A stretch of 36,389 nt of DNA from a marine actinobacterium MedAcidi-G1. Its GTDB lineage: Bacteria; Actinomycetota; Acidimicrobiia; Acidimicrobiales; MedAcidi-G1. Shown in pieces: positions 26,296-35,414 of the stretch (position 1 is the stretch's first letter; each line of letters begins with the position of its first letter). Made by a program: the position numbers and the translations under genes. The notes below the pieces were generated by a model that did not search any database, was not told where the DNA came from, and saw only the letters and a list, made by a program, of their open reading frames with translations. The DNA is taken from the NCBI GenBank assembly GCA_000817085.1, contig JUEM01000017.1, forward strand, positions 1 to 36,389, given 5' to 3'.

Positions 26296-27831
26296 TCATT
26301 TTTTCGATTTTATTGCATTAACGGAAGTCCTGTATGGGATAACGAACATCAGCAACATTGGGAATATTTCTAGTCTGCCTATAAGCATGAAGAATAAAAG
26401 TACCACTCTTCCAGGTGCTGAGAATCCGTCAACAAACGAAGACGTTGGGCCAATTTCTCCTAACCCCGGCCCCATATTTCCTAACGCACTAAAGCTTCCA
26501 CTCAGAGATGTGACTAAATCAGTTCCCAAGACGGTCAATATGAAAGTTCCACTTACCACGAGAATTCCATATATAACGACAAATCCCGCAACTCGTTCAA
26601 CTAAAGAATCGGGAATAGTTTTATTTCCCATGCGTGCTCTAATAAGTGCACTTGGTCTTCTTATAGACCTCAATATGCGGTACGCGTGAGCAATGCCGAT
26701 TCGGAATCGCATGATTTTAACTCCGCCAGAAGTAGACCCGGTACAGCCGCCAATCACAATAAAGAAAAGTAGGAGTAACTGTGTCGACCCGGGCCAAGAA
26801 GCAAAATCACCCGATTCTCCTCTGCCCAGAGCATTTCCATAGCCACCACTTGTCGCTAAAGTCACGACGTTAAATGAAGCGTTTCTCAGTGCAGTCCCAA
26901 ATGAGAAACCCTCCAGATTTAAAAGCAGTGTAATAATTAGAACACCGACAGCTATAAGTCCCATAAATGACTTGAATTCTGAGTCAGAAGCATAGTTAAA
27001 TCGTTTCTTTTCTATAGAACGGGCATGAAGGGTGAAGTTAATCGCAGCTAATAAAAATCCGAGCATTACAACCATTTCGATTTTTATGCTGTTCCAATGT
27101 CCGAGTGAGGAGTCTTTTGTTGAAAAACCTCCTGTTGAGGCTGTAGTGAGAGCGTGAGACACTGCATCAAAAGGACCCATTCCAAAAAGAAATAATGCTA
27201 GAGCAATAAATACAGTTAGAGAAAGATACACATACCAAAACTTTTTTGCTGTTTCTACAACTCTTGGCGCTATTCGCTCTACACCCGCTCCAGGAGCTTC
27301 AGCATCAATGAGGCCTAAGCCACTTGCACGAAGTGATGGCAGAACCGAAACCACGAGAATAACAATTCCCATTCCACCCATCCACTGTGTTAGCTGTCGA
27401 TAAAAAAGTATGCCCGATCCTTGCATTTCGATTGGATTATGAGCGCCGAACACAGTTGATCCGCTTGCTGTAAAGCCAGAAACAGATTCAAAAAGTGAAT
27501 CAACGAATACTTCAGGAATCCCAATTCCAGTTCGACTGAAAGTCCCAGCAAGTAAGTACGGGATGGTTCCAAAGAGCGAAACTATAAGCCATGTAGTCCC
27601 AACCGCAGTAAAAATAGATGCCTGATCTGTTTTGCCTAATTTCGTGGAAGTGAAAAGTAGTAAACCTGCAAATCCTACGATTACCGTTGCTAGTAGAAGA
27701 GATACAGAATCTACACGCTGGTTGAAAAGAGAAACAAGGGTACTGACAGCTACTCCTGCCGCAACGAAAAGCAAAGCAATGCCAGCCATATGCATGCTCG
27801 TACTTCTGATTGTCTGATTGTGCCTAGTCAT
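26296..27831 (-). CDS. trkH: Trk-type potassium uptake channel subunit (TrkH)
   Basis: A 511-residue channel-like K+ translocator with four pore repeats. The filter loops read 'GFTASGST' (Gly124), 'ASTGGFST', 'ATSGGYGN' and 'GNMGPGLG'; all four filter glycines are present, as expected for K+ selectivity. The ends are also typical ('FVDSLFESVSGF', 'IGRLEIFPMLLMFVIP'). It is the last gene of a trkA-trkH-trkH operon, and its ATG overlaps the preceding stop by 1 nt (TAATG). TrkA-type RCK subunits on the inner face gate such channels; trkA is the first trk gene here. Confidence 0.93.
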   Translation of the reverse strand: MTRHNQTIRSTSMHMAGIALLFVAAGVAVSTLVSLFNQRVDSVSLLLATVIVGFAGLLLFTSTKLGKTDQASIFTAVGTTWLIVSLFGTIPYLLAGTFSRTGIGIPEVFVDSLFESVSGFTASGSTVFGAHNPIEMQGSGILFYRQLTQWMGGMGIVILVVSVLPSLRASGLGLIDAEAPGAGVERIAPRVVETAKKFWYVYLSLTVFIALALFLFGMGPFDAVSHALTTASTGGFSTKDSSLGHWNSIKIEMVVMLGFLLAAINFTLHARSIEKKRFNYASDSEFKSFMGLIAVGVLIITLLLNLEGFSFGTALRNASFNVVTLATSGGYGNALGRGESGDFASWPGSTQLLLLFFIVIGGCTGSTSGGVKIMRFRIGIAHAYRILRSIRRPSALIRARMGNKTIPDSLVERVAGFVVIYGILVVSGTFILTVLGTDLVTSLSGSFSALGNMGPGLGEIGPTSSFVDGFSAPGRVVLLFFMLIGRLEIFPMLLMFVIPYRTSVNAIKSKK

Positions 27832-29351
27832 TACTTATTACTTCTTATTGCTTGCAGTATTCTTCTCCGTGGTCTCAGAAAATTTCTTGACTCTGACAGC
27901 AAGTAGCCCAAACTGATAAAAACCGGCAGTAAATAAAGCCGGCCCGCTACCATTGCTGGCACTAACGCAAGTCGCTCACCCGAAGAAAATGAGGAAACTG
28001 CGATCACAAGTCCGTCAGGATTTCTTATCGGACCTGCAGTTGTAATTGCAGCTACTGCAGAGGAGAACGCATCATAAAGATCCATACCTGAAATTGTCAA
28101 AACCATTGCTGTAATGAAAATTGTTGACGTGAACAGGAATTGGAATACAACAACTTGTCTAACTCTTTCTTCTCTTACGTTCTCCCCCGCTGCTCGTATT
28201 TTGACAACTGCGCGCGGGTGTAGTTGACGAATCATTTCACGTCGCAAAAGGGCAAAAAGTATGCGTAATCTGTGCACTTGGAAGCCAGCGCCATTGGATA
28301 ATGACATCGGTCCAATAGTCACAAGCAAAAGAATAAAAAATGCTGCCGCTATAGGCCAACTCTCAAATGGAGATATATGAAATCCAGTCGTTGAAATTGA
28401 AGAGATAGCAAAAAATAACGATTTACCCAGTGAAGAAGCAGTCCCTTCATCAGCCCAAAAAAAGATCAAAAAGGTAGCTCCTAGGATTAGTGATAGGTAA
28501 ATGTGAAATTCACTTGAACGAAGCATGAAACCCACTTTTCTGCTTGCAAGCCTCCAGATAATTACAACACTCGTACCTGTAATAATCATTCCTAAACTTA
28601 GAAGTAACTGCACAGAAGAATTTTCAAAATAATTGGTATTCCTTGAGAAGCCTCCTGTAGATATTGCGCTCATTGCAAGTAGAAGCGAATGAAAGAAATC
28701 TAGTTCAGTTATTAGCAATATGAGGGTAAGAAGTGTTAGTGATGCGAGATAGATGACGGTGATACTTTTTACTGCATTTTTCCTGTCAGGAAAAACATCT
28801 TGCGTTGCAGCCCTTCCAGGCATTCTCAGTCCAAAGTTGTCGTCAGAAATAGGCACAACCAGCACAGCAGTCACAAGCGCGGCAAAACTGCCTAGAAGTT
28901 GTGATGAAGTTCGGTAAAAAATCACTCCTCTTCCTGAATTCGTAAAATCAAGAGTTGTTAATGAGGTAGTTGTAAACGCAGCAGCAGATTCAAAGAATAC
29001 ATCAGCAAAATTTTCTCCTTCAACTAACAACAAGTACAAAAAAGAAGAACATAAAATGCAAAACAAAAAACCCGAAAAAACAGACAAGAAGATCTCAGAT
29101 CGAGCTAATTTCTTTTCCGAAACGTATCTCGTCAAGTAAGAACAAATTAAGGTTATTAAAGTTCCAAAAATTAGAAAGACTGCTGTGTCAGTACCGGAGT
29201 CAGTGAGATCAATCAGCCCGGAAAGAACTGCCAAAAAACCAGCTGCCGAAAAACCAATAAGTATCCCTCTTGATACAGCTATTTGAATGGAAGAGTTTAT
29301 ATAAGTGATGCTTTGTGAATCACTTCGTTTAGAGAACAGAGAAAAAATCAC
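27831..29351 (-). CDS. Divergent TrkH paralogue with Ser in pore-loop 1 filter
   Basis: A 506-residue TrkH/KtrB/HKT-superfamily protein that differs clearly from the neighbouring TrkH. Its pore loops read 'AFTTTSLTT' (Ser130 where the filter Gly is expected), 'STGGFSRN' (Gly233/234), 'STTGFHIS' (Gly323) and 'TTAGPIRN' (Gly440). The filter is thus Ser-Gly-Gly-Gly. In plant HKT channels, Ser at this exact place goes with Na+ rather than K+ selectivity. The C-terminal end still has 'VAGRLYLLPVFISLGYL', as TrkH does. The GTG start overlaps the trkA stop (GTGA), so translation is coupled. It may carry Na+, carry K+ less selectively, or pair with the other TrkH as a heteromer. Confidence 0.85.
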   Translation of the reverse strand: MIFSLFSKRSDSQSITYINSSIQIAVSRGILIGFSAAGFLAVLSGLIDLTDSGTDTAVFLIFGTLITLICSYLTRYVSEKKLARSEIFLSVFSGFLFCILCSSFLYLLLVEGENFADVFFESAAAFTTTSLTTLDFTNSGRGVIFYRTSSQLLGSFAALVTAVLVVPISDDNFGLRMPGRAATQDVFPDRKNAVKSITVIYLASLTLLTLILLITELDFFHSLLLAMSAISTGGFSRNTNYFENSSVQLLLSLGMIITGTSVVIIWRLASRKVGFMLRSSEFHIYLSLILGATFLIFFWADEGTASSLGKSLFFAISSISTTGFHISPFESWPIAAAFFILLLVTIGPMSLSNGAGFQVHRLRILFALLRREMIRQLHPRAVVKIRAAGENVREERVRQVVVFQFLFTSTIFITAMVLTISGMDLYDAFSSAVAAITTAGPIRNPDGLVIAVSSFSSGERLALVPAMVAGRLYLLPVFISLGYLLSESRNFLRPRRRILQAIRSNK

Positions 29352-30754
29352 ACGAATAGAGTTGTCAATTTCTCGACAGATTCAGGTTTAGCTATTGCGA
29401 TTACGTGGTCTTTAGCTCTAAAAGTGCTATGTCCTCTCCCGATCTGAGCTTTACCATCGCGAACAATTGCACCAATTAAAGCACCCTTGGTGAATTGCAT
29501 CTCCTCTATGGATTTACCTACACAGGGGCTTTCATCAGAAACAGCAAACTCCAAAATTTCAACGTCTCCATGGAGAAAGGTTTCTACTGCAGCGACACTA
29601 CCGACGTCACCTCTAACAAATCGTAAAACGCTGTTGGCAGTTGCAGTTCGCGGACTAAGGGCTGTGTCTACTTGATTTGTTTCCAGAAGATCTAACAATT
29701 TAAGCCTGTGAACAACTGCTATAGTTTCGATACTCTCTTCGCTGTTATTGGTTTTTTTGGATTGAGCAGAGACAGACTTTGCGTATAAACAAGCCAGCAC
29801 GTTTGCATCGTCTTCACCTGTAAGTGCTATAACGAGATCTTGGCGAGCCACATCTGCTTCTTCAAGCATTTCCACATCAGTCACATCGCCCTCATAGATT
29901 AAAGCTTTAGCCAGATTCTCACTTAGTTCAAGCGCTCTTTCATGTTTTTTCTCAATGATTGCTACATCGACACCTCTGTATAAGAGTGATTCAGCAATCA
30001 TCTCAGCCGTTCTACCGCCGCCAAGTAGTAGAGCTCTTCGAGGAACATCTTTTGCTATCCCTAATCGGCTAGTCACATCATGAAGGGCTCGATTTTTACA
30101 TATTACTCTAAGTAAATCCCCTTCTTTTAGAATCTCATCATGGCGCGGAACAATAGTTACCTCTTCAGAATCATCGGTTTCAGCTTTTCTTGTAATTGTG
30201 CCAACAATAAAGTCCCAATCTGGGTCAAGTTCTCTTCCAAGTGCTTGTAATGAAACCCCTACTAGCGGAGCGTGTGCAGGTAATCGTGCTCCAATTATTA
30301 CCACTTCGTCATCAGCCATTCTTGCAAGATCCATAGCACCTGGATATTCCATTAGCCTCAAAACAGAATCAGCAACTTCTTGATCCGGGTCTATTACTAA
30401 ATGGTCGTCAAACTTTTCAAACAAAGCTTCGACTTCTTTACTTCGCAGTTTTTTAGATTCAACCCTCACGATAGTTTTACTTACTCCAGCTTGACGAGCA
30501 AGTAAGGCACAGAAAAGATTTATTTCATCTTTATTTGTTGCCGCTACGAGAAGATCTGTTTCTGAGATACCAGCCTTATCTAATAGAGCTGAATCTGTTC
30601 CACTCCCATTGATGACAAGGACATCCAATTCACCATCAATTTCTCTGAATCTTTCCGGGTTTAACTCGATTAGTGCAATATCATGCTCTTGCCGACTGAG
30701 GCGGTCAGCTATGTAGGTTCCAACTTCTCCAGCTCCAACAACAATTATTCTCAT
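29348..30754 (-). CDS. trkA: Trk system NAD-binding regulatory subunit (two RCK units)
   Basis: A 468-residue TrkA with two RCK_N/RCK_C units. Unit 1 starts with the dinucleotide motif 'GAGEVG' (7-12) and the acidic 'IELNPERF' that binds the ribose; its RCK_C part runs to about 225. Unit 2 starts near 'ALLLGGGRTAEMI' and ends with an RCK_C domain ('VGKSIEEMQFTKGALIGAIV'). It sits on the cytoplasmic side of TrkH and gates it with NAD(H) or ATP/ADP. It is the first trk gene and overlaps the paralogue start by 4 nt. It begins 3 nt after the stop of the 5-formyl-THF cyclo-ligase gene, so all four genes are probably one transcript. Confidence 0.94.
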   Translation of the reverse strand: MRIIVVGAGEVGTYIADRLSRQEHDIALIELNPERFREIDGELDVLVINGSGTDSALLDKAGISETDLLVAATNKDEINLFCALLARQAGVSKTIVRVESKKLRSKEVEALFEKFDDHLVIDPDQEVADSVLRLMEYPGAMDLARMADDEVVIIGARLPAHAPLVGVSLQALGRELDPDWDFIVGTITRKAETDDSEEVTIVPRHDEILKEGDLLRVICKNRALHDVTSRLGIAKDVPRRALLLGGGRTAEMIAESLLYRGVDVAIIEKKHERALELSENLAKALIYEGDVTDVEMLEEADVARQDLVIALTGEDDANVLACLYAKSVSAQSKKTNNSEESIETIAVVHRLKLLDLLETNQVDTALSPRTATANSVLRFVRGDVGSVAAVETFLHGDVEILEFAVSDESPCVGKSIEEMQFTKGALIGAIVRDGKAQIGRGHSTFRAKDHVIAIAKPESVEKLTTLFV

Positions 30755-30757
30755 CGT

Positions 30758-31342
30758 TCAATACTCTCCCATGGGAACCCGAAAATGTGACATTTTGCAG
30801 AAAAATAGTTGACTTTCGGTAATCAAAATATCTAATGGAACATCTAAGCAATTTGACTCTAATTCTTCAACAATTTGAAAATCATATGCTAGGCCAACCA
30901 ATACCGGTCGCTTAAAAATTCTATCTTCAGCAAAAGTTTTGTCGTAGTATCCGGCACCATGCCCCAGACGATTACCTGAAGAATCCGCCGCTACTAATGG
31001 GACAAGCACTAAATCAAGTTCTGAAATGTCAATTTCAACTCCAGTTTTAGGCTCAGGGATTCCAAACTTTCCCTTCTTCAACTCCCCTTCTGGTTTCACA
31101 AATTTTAACAATCCGTCTTCTTGTGCCACTGGAAGAGAAAATATTTTACTATCGTTCGACTCAAGAAAAGAAGGTTTGACCTCACCGTTACAACCCACGT
31201 AAGAAGCAACTCGTTCCGCACTCTTAAAAGAATCAAGATCCTTGACTACTTCGCATATTTGCTTTGAGGCCTTGTTTACCATCGTAGAAGTCAAAGATTT
31301 TCTAATTTCTAGCATTTTTTGACGAAGATCCCGTCTTTCCAT
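30758..31342 (-). CDS. ygfA: 5-formyltetrahydrofolate cyclo-ligase
   Basis: The enzyme converts 5-formyl-THF to 5,10-methenyl-THF with ATP, returning the stored folate form to one-carbon metabolism. Of 194 residues, the family signature is the ATP/substrate loop 'GNRLGHGAGYYDKTF' (about 124-138), with the N-terminal basic stretch 'RRDLRQKMLEIRKSL', 'KFGIPEP' and 'LVLVPLVAAD' before it and 'VGLAYDFQIV' after it. The length is normal. The C-terminal tail has one unusual Cys ('LFFCKMSHF'). It heads the trk operon; the functional link to K+ uptake is not obvious and is probably only shared transcription. It is transcribed away from hppA across a 189-nt gap. Confidence 0.92.
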   Translation of the reverse strand: MERRDLRQKMLEIRKSLTSTMVNKASKQICEVVKDLDSFKSAERVASYVGCNGEVKPSFLESNDSKIFSLPVAQEDGLLKFVKPEGELKKGKFGIPEPKTGVEIDISELDLVLVPLVAADSSGNRLGHGAGYYDKTFAEDRIFKRPVLVGLAYDFQIVEELESNCLDVPLDILITESQLFFCKMSHFRVPMGEY

Positions 31343-31450
31343 ACTTTAAGCGTCGCCGATCTTTGATCTTTGTGATACTTATTTGAAGATTTACTAAGTT
31401 AAATATCAGACCGAGGTTGGAAGCCAGCATCACACTTAATACCGTCGTTT

Positions 31451-31488
31451 TGGCTATTATTAGCCATACTGTTCAACCGTTTTGGTTG
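31451..31488. promoter_or_regulatory. Two inverted repeats upstream of the pyrophosphatase gene
   Basis: In the 189-nt gap between the cyclo-ligase/trk operon and hppA lie TGGCTA-TTAT-TAGCCA (31451-31466, perfect 6-bp arms) and CAACC-GTTTT-GGTTG (31474-31488, perfect 5-bp arms). They may be operator sites acting on either divergent operon or small leader hairpins. I do not recognise a riboswitch or a clear -35/-10 pair here. Confidence 0.35.
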
Positions 31489-31531
31489 TCCAGACATAGT
31501 CATCAAATAAAACCAATGAGGAGATAACCCC

Positions 31532-33628
31532 TTGGAAGCCATACCATATCTAGCACTTTCATCTGCCCTACTAGCTTTACTTCTAGCTGGCTATTTTTAC
31601 ACAAATGTGAAAGCAGCTTCACCCGGCAATGACCGCATGATTTTTCTAATGAACGAGATCGAGAAAGGTGCACGGGCTTTCTTACGTCAAGAATATTCCT
31701 GGGTATCAGTTTTCGTAGCTGTAATGGCAATTCTGATAGGGGTGCTTATTGCACCAGTGGCCTCTCTCACTTACATTATTGGTGCGGTTTTATCAGCCAC
31801 AGCTGGATACGCAGGAATGACCGTGGCCACTATGGCTAACGCCCGAACCGCTCATGCCGCACAAGAGGGTCCCGGTAAAGCTCTCCCAATAGCTTTTCGC
31901 GGTGGTGCCGTAATGGGATTTTCTGTAGCAGGTCTCGCGCTCGGTGGTTTAGCACTTGTATACATTCTTTTCGTTTTAGTGGCTGAAGTTAATGATGCGT
32001 TTGAAGTAGTGACCGCTTATGGGCTTGGCGCTTCATCAATTGCCCTCTTTTCACGTGTCGGAGGGGGCATCTACACTAAAGCGGCTGATGTCGGAGCGGA
32101 CTTAGTAGGAAAAGTCGAAGCAGGAATTCCAGAAGATGATCCGAGAAACCCCGCTACGATCGCAGACAACGTAGGAGATAACGTTGGAGATGTAGCTGGA
32201 ATGGGAGCTGATCTTTTCGAAAGTTACGCAGGTTCAATTATTGCACCTATATCATTAGTTGCTTTTGCTTTGGGACTGACAGCAGAAGACGCATCAGCAT
32301 CAACAAATATTTCTCTTCTACTATTTCCACTAGCAATCGCTTTCGCTGGAATGCTGACATCTATCCTTGGTTCTTTTCTTGTCCGAGGTGGTGAATCTAC
32401 AGATAGCCGAGCTTTAAGCCGATCTCTTCATCTCGGAACTAATGTCGCGATGCTCTTAACTGTACTAGCAACCATCGGGATCGCTTATTGGATGTTTGGC
32501 GACAATGCAGATTTCGATAACCCAATTGGCCTAGCCATTGCGGTGGTCGGCGGTTTACTTGTTGGTTGGGCGTTAGGTAAAACAGCTGAATTTTATACAT
32601 CCGATCACTTCTCACCAGTCAAAAAAATTGCAGACCAGGCTAAAACAGGACCCGCTACCACAATCCTTGGCGGAATTTCAGCTGGAATGATTTCAGTGGC
32701 TGCTTCTGTCGCTTTGCTAGGCGTTGGTATAGCAGTCGCATACTGGGGTGGCGAAATGGCCTTCGATTCCTACTACAACCTAGATGGAGGAATCTACGGA
32801 ATCGCTGTTGCTGCAATAGGAATGTTAGCCACTCTCGGAGTTGTTGTTTCTGTTGATGCTTACGGACCAATAGCTGACAATGCTGGAGGGATCGCTGAAA
32901 TGGCTGAATTAGGTCCCGAGGTTAGAGAAGTAACTGACGCCTTAGACTCACTCGGAAACACAACCGCAGCTGTAGCCAAAGGATTTGCTGTCGGCTCAGC
33001 TGCTCTAACAGCATTAGCCCTATTCAAGAGTTTTGAGTTTGCTGTAATTGAAGCTGGAGGCTCACTCTCGTTAGACATTGGCCAGGTCGAAGTATTTATT
33101 GGACTCTTCCTCGGTGCCATGCTGCCTTTCCTTTTTGCAGCTTTAACAATTGACGCTGTTGGACGCGCTGCACAAAAAATGATCGAAGAAGTGCGTAGAC
33201 AGTTCCGTGAAATTCCAGGACTTCGAGAAGGCGCCGAGGGTGTTATACCTGATTCCGCAAGGTGTGTAGCGATTTCCACCTCAGCTTCCCTAAGAGAAAT
33301 GATCGCTCCAGGAATTCTCGCAGTAGCTATTCCTTTAATTTTGGGTTTTGTCAGCATTGACTCGTTGGGTGGATTTTTAGCTGGAGCCTTAGTATCAGGG
33401 TTTTGCCTTGCTATATTTATGGCGAATGCAGGCGGAGCCTGGGACAACGCTAAAAAATATATTGAAAGCGGTCAACTTGGAGGAAAAGGATCAGAACCTC
33501 ATAAAGCTGCTGTAGTAGGTGACACGGTTGGAGATCCCTTCAAAGACACATCAGGTCCCTCTATGAATATTCTGATAAAAGTAATGACTATAGTTTCCCT
33601 TGTATTTGCTTCAGCTTTTGTTGGTTAA
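31532..33628 (+). CDS. hppA: Membrane-bound ion-pumping pyrophosphatase, probably K+-dependent
   Basis: The enzyme splits pyrophosphate and pumps H+ and/or Na+ outward. The 698 residues span about 16 membrane helices with the substrate motifs '[14 protein letters not shown]', '[20 protein letters not shown]', '[16 protein letters not shown]' and '[17 protein letters not shown]' all intact. Residue 479 in '[12 protein letters not shown]' is Ala; this site is Lys in K+-independent and Ala in K+-dependent enzymes, so K+ dependence is predicted. The second marker (Ala482, Gly or Thr in many) is less clear. The gate Glu230 is in 'FESYAGS', the position seen in Na+-PPases and in many bacterial H+-PPases rather than the plant position, so the pumped ion cannot be decided. 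The TTG start is supported by GAGGAG (31518-31523) 8 nt upstream. It overlaps the convergent PAP2 gene by 4 nt. Confidence 0.95.
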   Translation: MEAIPYLALSSALLALLLAGYFYTNVKAASPGNDRMIFLMNEIEKGARAFLRQEYSWVSVFVAVMAILIGVLIAPVASLTYIIGAVLSATAGYAGMTVATMANARTAHAAQEGPGKALPIAFRGGAVMGFSVAGLALGGLALVYILFVLVAEVNDAFEVVTAYGLGASSIALFSRVGGGIYTKAADVGADLVGKVEAGIPEDDPRNPATIADNVGDNVGDVAGMGADLFESYAGSIIAPISLVAFALGLTAEDASASTNISLLLFPLAIAFAGMLTSILGSFLVRGGESTDSRALSRSLHLGTNVAMLLTVLATIGIAYWMFGDNADFDNPIGLAIAVVGGLLVGWALGKTAEFYTSDHFSPVKKIADQAKTGPATTILGGISAGMISVAASVALLGVGIAVAYWGGEMAFDSYYNLDGGIYGIAVAAIGMLATLGVVVSVDAYGPIADNAGGIAEMAELGPEVREVTDALDSLGNTTAAVAKGFAVGSAALTALALFKSFEFAVIEAGGSLSLDIGQVEVFIGLFLGAMLPFLFAALTIDAVGRAAQKMIEEVRRQFREIPGLREGAEGVIPDSARCVAISTSASLREMIAPGILAVAIPLILGFVSIDSLGGFLAGALVSGFCLAIFMANAGGAWDNAKKYIESGQLGGKGSEPHKAAVVGDTVGDPFKDTSGPSMNILIKVMTIVSLVFASAFVG

Positions 33629-34317
33629 TCACTTCTAGCTTCAAATACAAGATTATAGAGTTTTGAATTCCGCCGGATAATCGACGGTAGTCGCCCATAT
33701 ACCCACACAACTATCGATAAAGCCGGTATGGATAAAAGTAGTCCTCCGAGTACGTCTCCAGGCCAATGGTGTAGACCGCTTATCCTTGTCCAAATATTAA
33801 GTAAAATTAGTAAAAGCATTGAATACTTGATTATTTTTCCAGCCTGTTTTGAAGAGTGCTTCTCTGACAAATAAGCAATCATCCCAAAAATCATTACTGC
33901 GTAAACAATATGACCGCTGGGATAGCCGCCTTCTCCATACCTGTAGCTCGATTCATAGAAAACAAAATTCTCATTTGGTCCAGATCTTTCAACAATGTCA
34001 GAGATTCTTGTTAACCCCGTCATACACCCTGCTAAAACAACTCCTATAGTTGCGTATCTTCCCCACTGCCAATAGACCAATAATGAGATTGCCATAAACA
34101 GCAAAGGGGCTCCGATGTCGGTAATTGGGGCATCAATAACATCACCTAAAACATCGATAAATGTTGGAGTATTTTCATACATCCATTTACTAACACCAAT
34201 TTCCCCCCACAATATGCCTTTCTCTGAAACTACGATGGAAAATACTGTGGCGCTAAAAGCGGAAACTAAGGTCGCAAAGTATCCAATTTTAGATTTAATA
34301 TTCGCGTTAAGTTTCAT
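33625..34317 (-). CDS. PAP2-family membrane phosphatase
   Basis: A 230-residue polytopic membrane protein of the type 2 phosphatidic-acid phosphatase family. The three-part active site is visible: 'ERSGPNENF' (a variant of the KxxxxxxRP motif), 'YPSGHIVYAV' (PSGH) and 'TRISGLHHWPGDVLGG' (SRxxxxxHxxxD, with Thr for the first Ser). The family removes phosphate from lipid phosphates such as undecaprenyl pyrophosphate, phosphatidic acid or decaprenyl-linked sugars; the substrate is unknown. The ATG overlaps the end of the upstream alcohol dehydrogenase gene by 11 nt, so they are co-transcribed, and the 3' end overlaps hppA by 4 nt. Confidence 0.88.
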   Translation of the reverse strand: MKLNANIKSKIGYFATLVSAFSATVFSIVVSEKGILWGEIGVSKWMYENTPTFIDVLGDVIDAPITDIGAPLLFMAISLLVYWQWGRYATIGVVLAGCMTGLTRISDIVERSGPNENFVFYESSYRYGEGGYPSGHIVYAVMIFGMIAYLSEKHSSKQAGKIIKYSMLLLILLNIWTRISGLHHWPGDVLGGLLLSIPALSIVVWVYGRLPSIIRRNSKLYNLVFEARSD

Positions 34318-35407
34318 GAATTTTTATTACACTTCGGATTCCAATTGAATTTCTTAGATCGTCAATTCCTGAATTAATATTGTCTAAGGAATACGTTTGA
34401 CTAATCATATTATTCAAGTCCAGCAAATCTCTTTGCCAGTACTCAACTAAAAGAGGTATGTCCTTCTGAGCATTACAAGATCCCAGCAATGAACCCAATA
34501 GACGTTTCTCGCTCATCATCAGATGCAAAGAAGAGGGAAATTTTAGTTCTTCGTCCGGAGGTGGAGCTCCAACGATTACCGTACTACCACCTGTCTTACT
34601 GACAGTTAGACCAAGTGCAATCAGTTCGGAGTTGCCGACAGCATCAAAGGCATAGTCAACTCCTTTTCCTAAAGTTAATTCCATAACAGCATTAATTAGA
34701 TCATCATTATCTGGATCTATAACATTAGTTGCCCCTAATTTAAGAGCTTTAGATCTTCTTTCTTTTACGGGATCAGAAGCAATTATCTTTTCGGCTTTGG
34801 CAATACGTGCCCCTTGAACAACCGATAGCCCTACACCACCTAACCCCATGACAAGTACGGTTGACCCGGCAGTGACTTTTGCAGTATTTAGAACAGAACC
34901 AACACCTGTTTGCACACCACAGCCTATTAGGCAAACAGTTTCTAGAGGAATACCTTTTTCAACGCGAACGACATTTCTTTCTTCTAAAACTGTGTACTCC
35001 GCGAAACCACCAACACCCAATCCCTGATACACAGGAGACTCATTCCAACTGAATGGTGTGCTTCCATCCGGAAGCGTCCCAAACACAAATGATTGCCCTC
35101 TTTCGCAAAGTGTGTACCTATTAAGAATGCACATTTCACAATTACCGCACGGACCAATAGGAGTCATTAGCACATAGTCACCTTTGTTGACTGAAGTGAC
35201 GCCATCGCCTATTTCTTCAACAATCCCAGCAGCTTCATGTCCTAAAATCATCGGAGTTAGATCCAATGAGTCCATAACACTTACATCCGAATGACAAATT
35301 CCGCAATACTCCGTTTTGATTAATACTTGACCTTCTTTAGGTCCAACTAGATCTACGTCATTTACAACAGATAATGGTTTTCCGATTTCTTCATGCAAGG
35401 CAGCTTT
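34307..35407 (-). CDS. Zinc-dependent alcohol dehydrogenase (class III/NDMA-type MDR)
   Basis: A 366-residue medium-chain dehydrogenase. The catalytic zinc ligands are Cys36 ('CGICHSD'), His58 ('GHEAAG') and Cys164 ('LIGCGVQTGVG'); the structural zinc has Cys88, Cys91, Cys94 and Cys102 ('CGNCEMCILNRYTLC'). The NAD motif is 'GLGGVG' (189-194). The pattern 'GCGVQTGVGSVLNTA' is closest to class III/formaldehyde or mycothiol/NDMA-type enzymes, but the substrate (alcohol, aldehyde or hydroxyacyl compound) cannot be fixed. ATG 35407 is chosen because it lies 7 nt after the upstream stop; GTG 35437 would overlap that gene. It sits just after 3-hydroxyacyl-CoA dehydrogenase, hinting at shared carbon catabolism. 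Confidence 0.9.
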   Translation of the reverse strand, partial: KAALHEEIGKPLSVVNDVDLVGPKEGQVLIKTEYCGICHSDVSVMDSLDLTPMILGHEAAGIVEEIGDGVTSVNKGDYVLMTPIGPCGNCEMCILNRYTLCERGQSFVFGTLPDGSTPFSWNESPVYQGLGVGGFAEYTVLEERNVVRVEKGIPLETVCLIGCGVQTGVGSVLNTAKVTAGSTVLVMGLGGVGLSVVQGARIAKAEKIIASDPVKERRSKALKLGATNVIDPDNDDLINAVMELTLGKGVDYAFDAVGNSELIALGLTVSKTGGSTVIVGAPPPDEELKFPSSLHLMMSEKRLLGSLLGSCNAQKDIPLLVEYWQRDLLDLNNMISQTYSLDNINSGIDDLRNSIGIRSVIKIHET

Positions 35408-35414
35408 CATTTGA

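Noticed and set aside
31516-31527. A tiny frame ATG-AGG-AGA-TAA overlapping the hppA ribosome site.
   Set aside because: A GAGGAG site preceded by AT makes this by chance; nothing else suggests a regulatory leader peptide.
32860-33447. A 195-codon open frame on the minus strand opposite hppA.
   Set aside because: It is low-complexity and rich in Ala, Ser and Pro, a typical shadow of a membrane-protein gene; hppA motifs are unmistakable.
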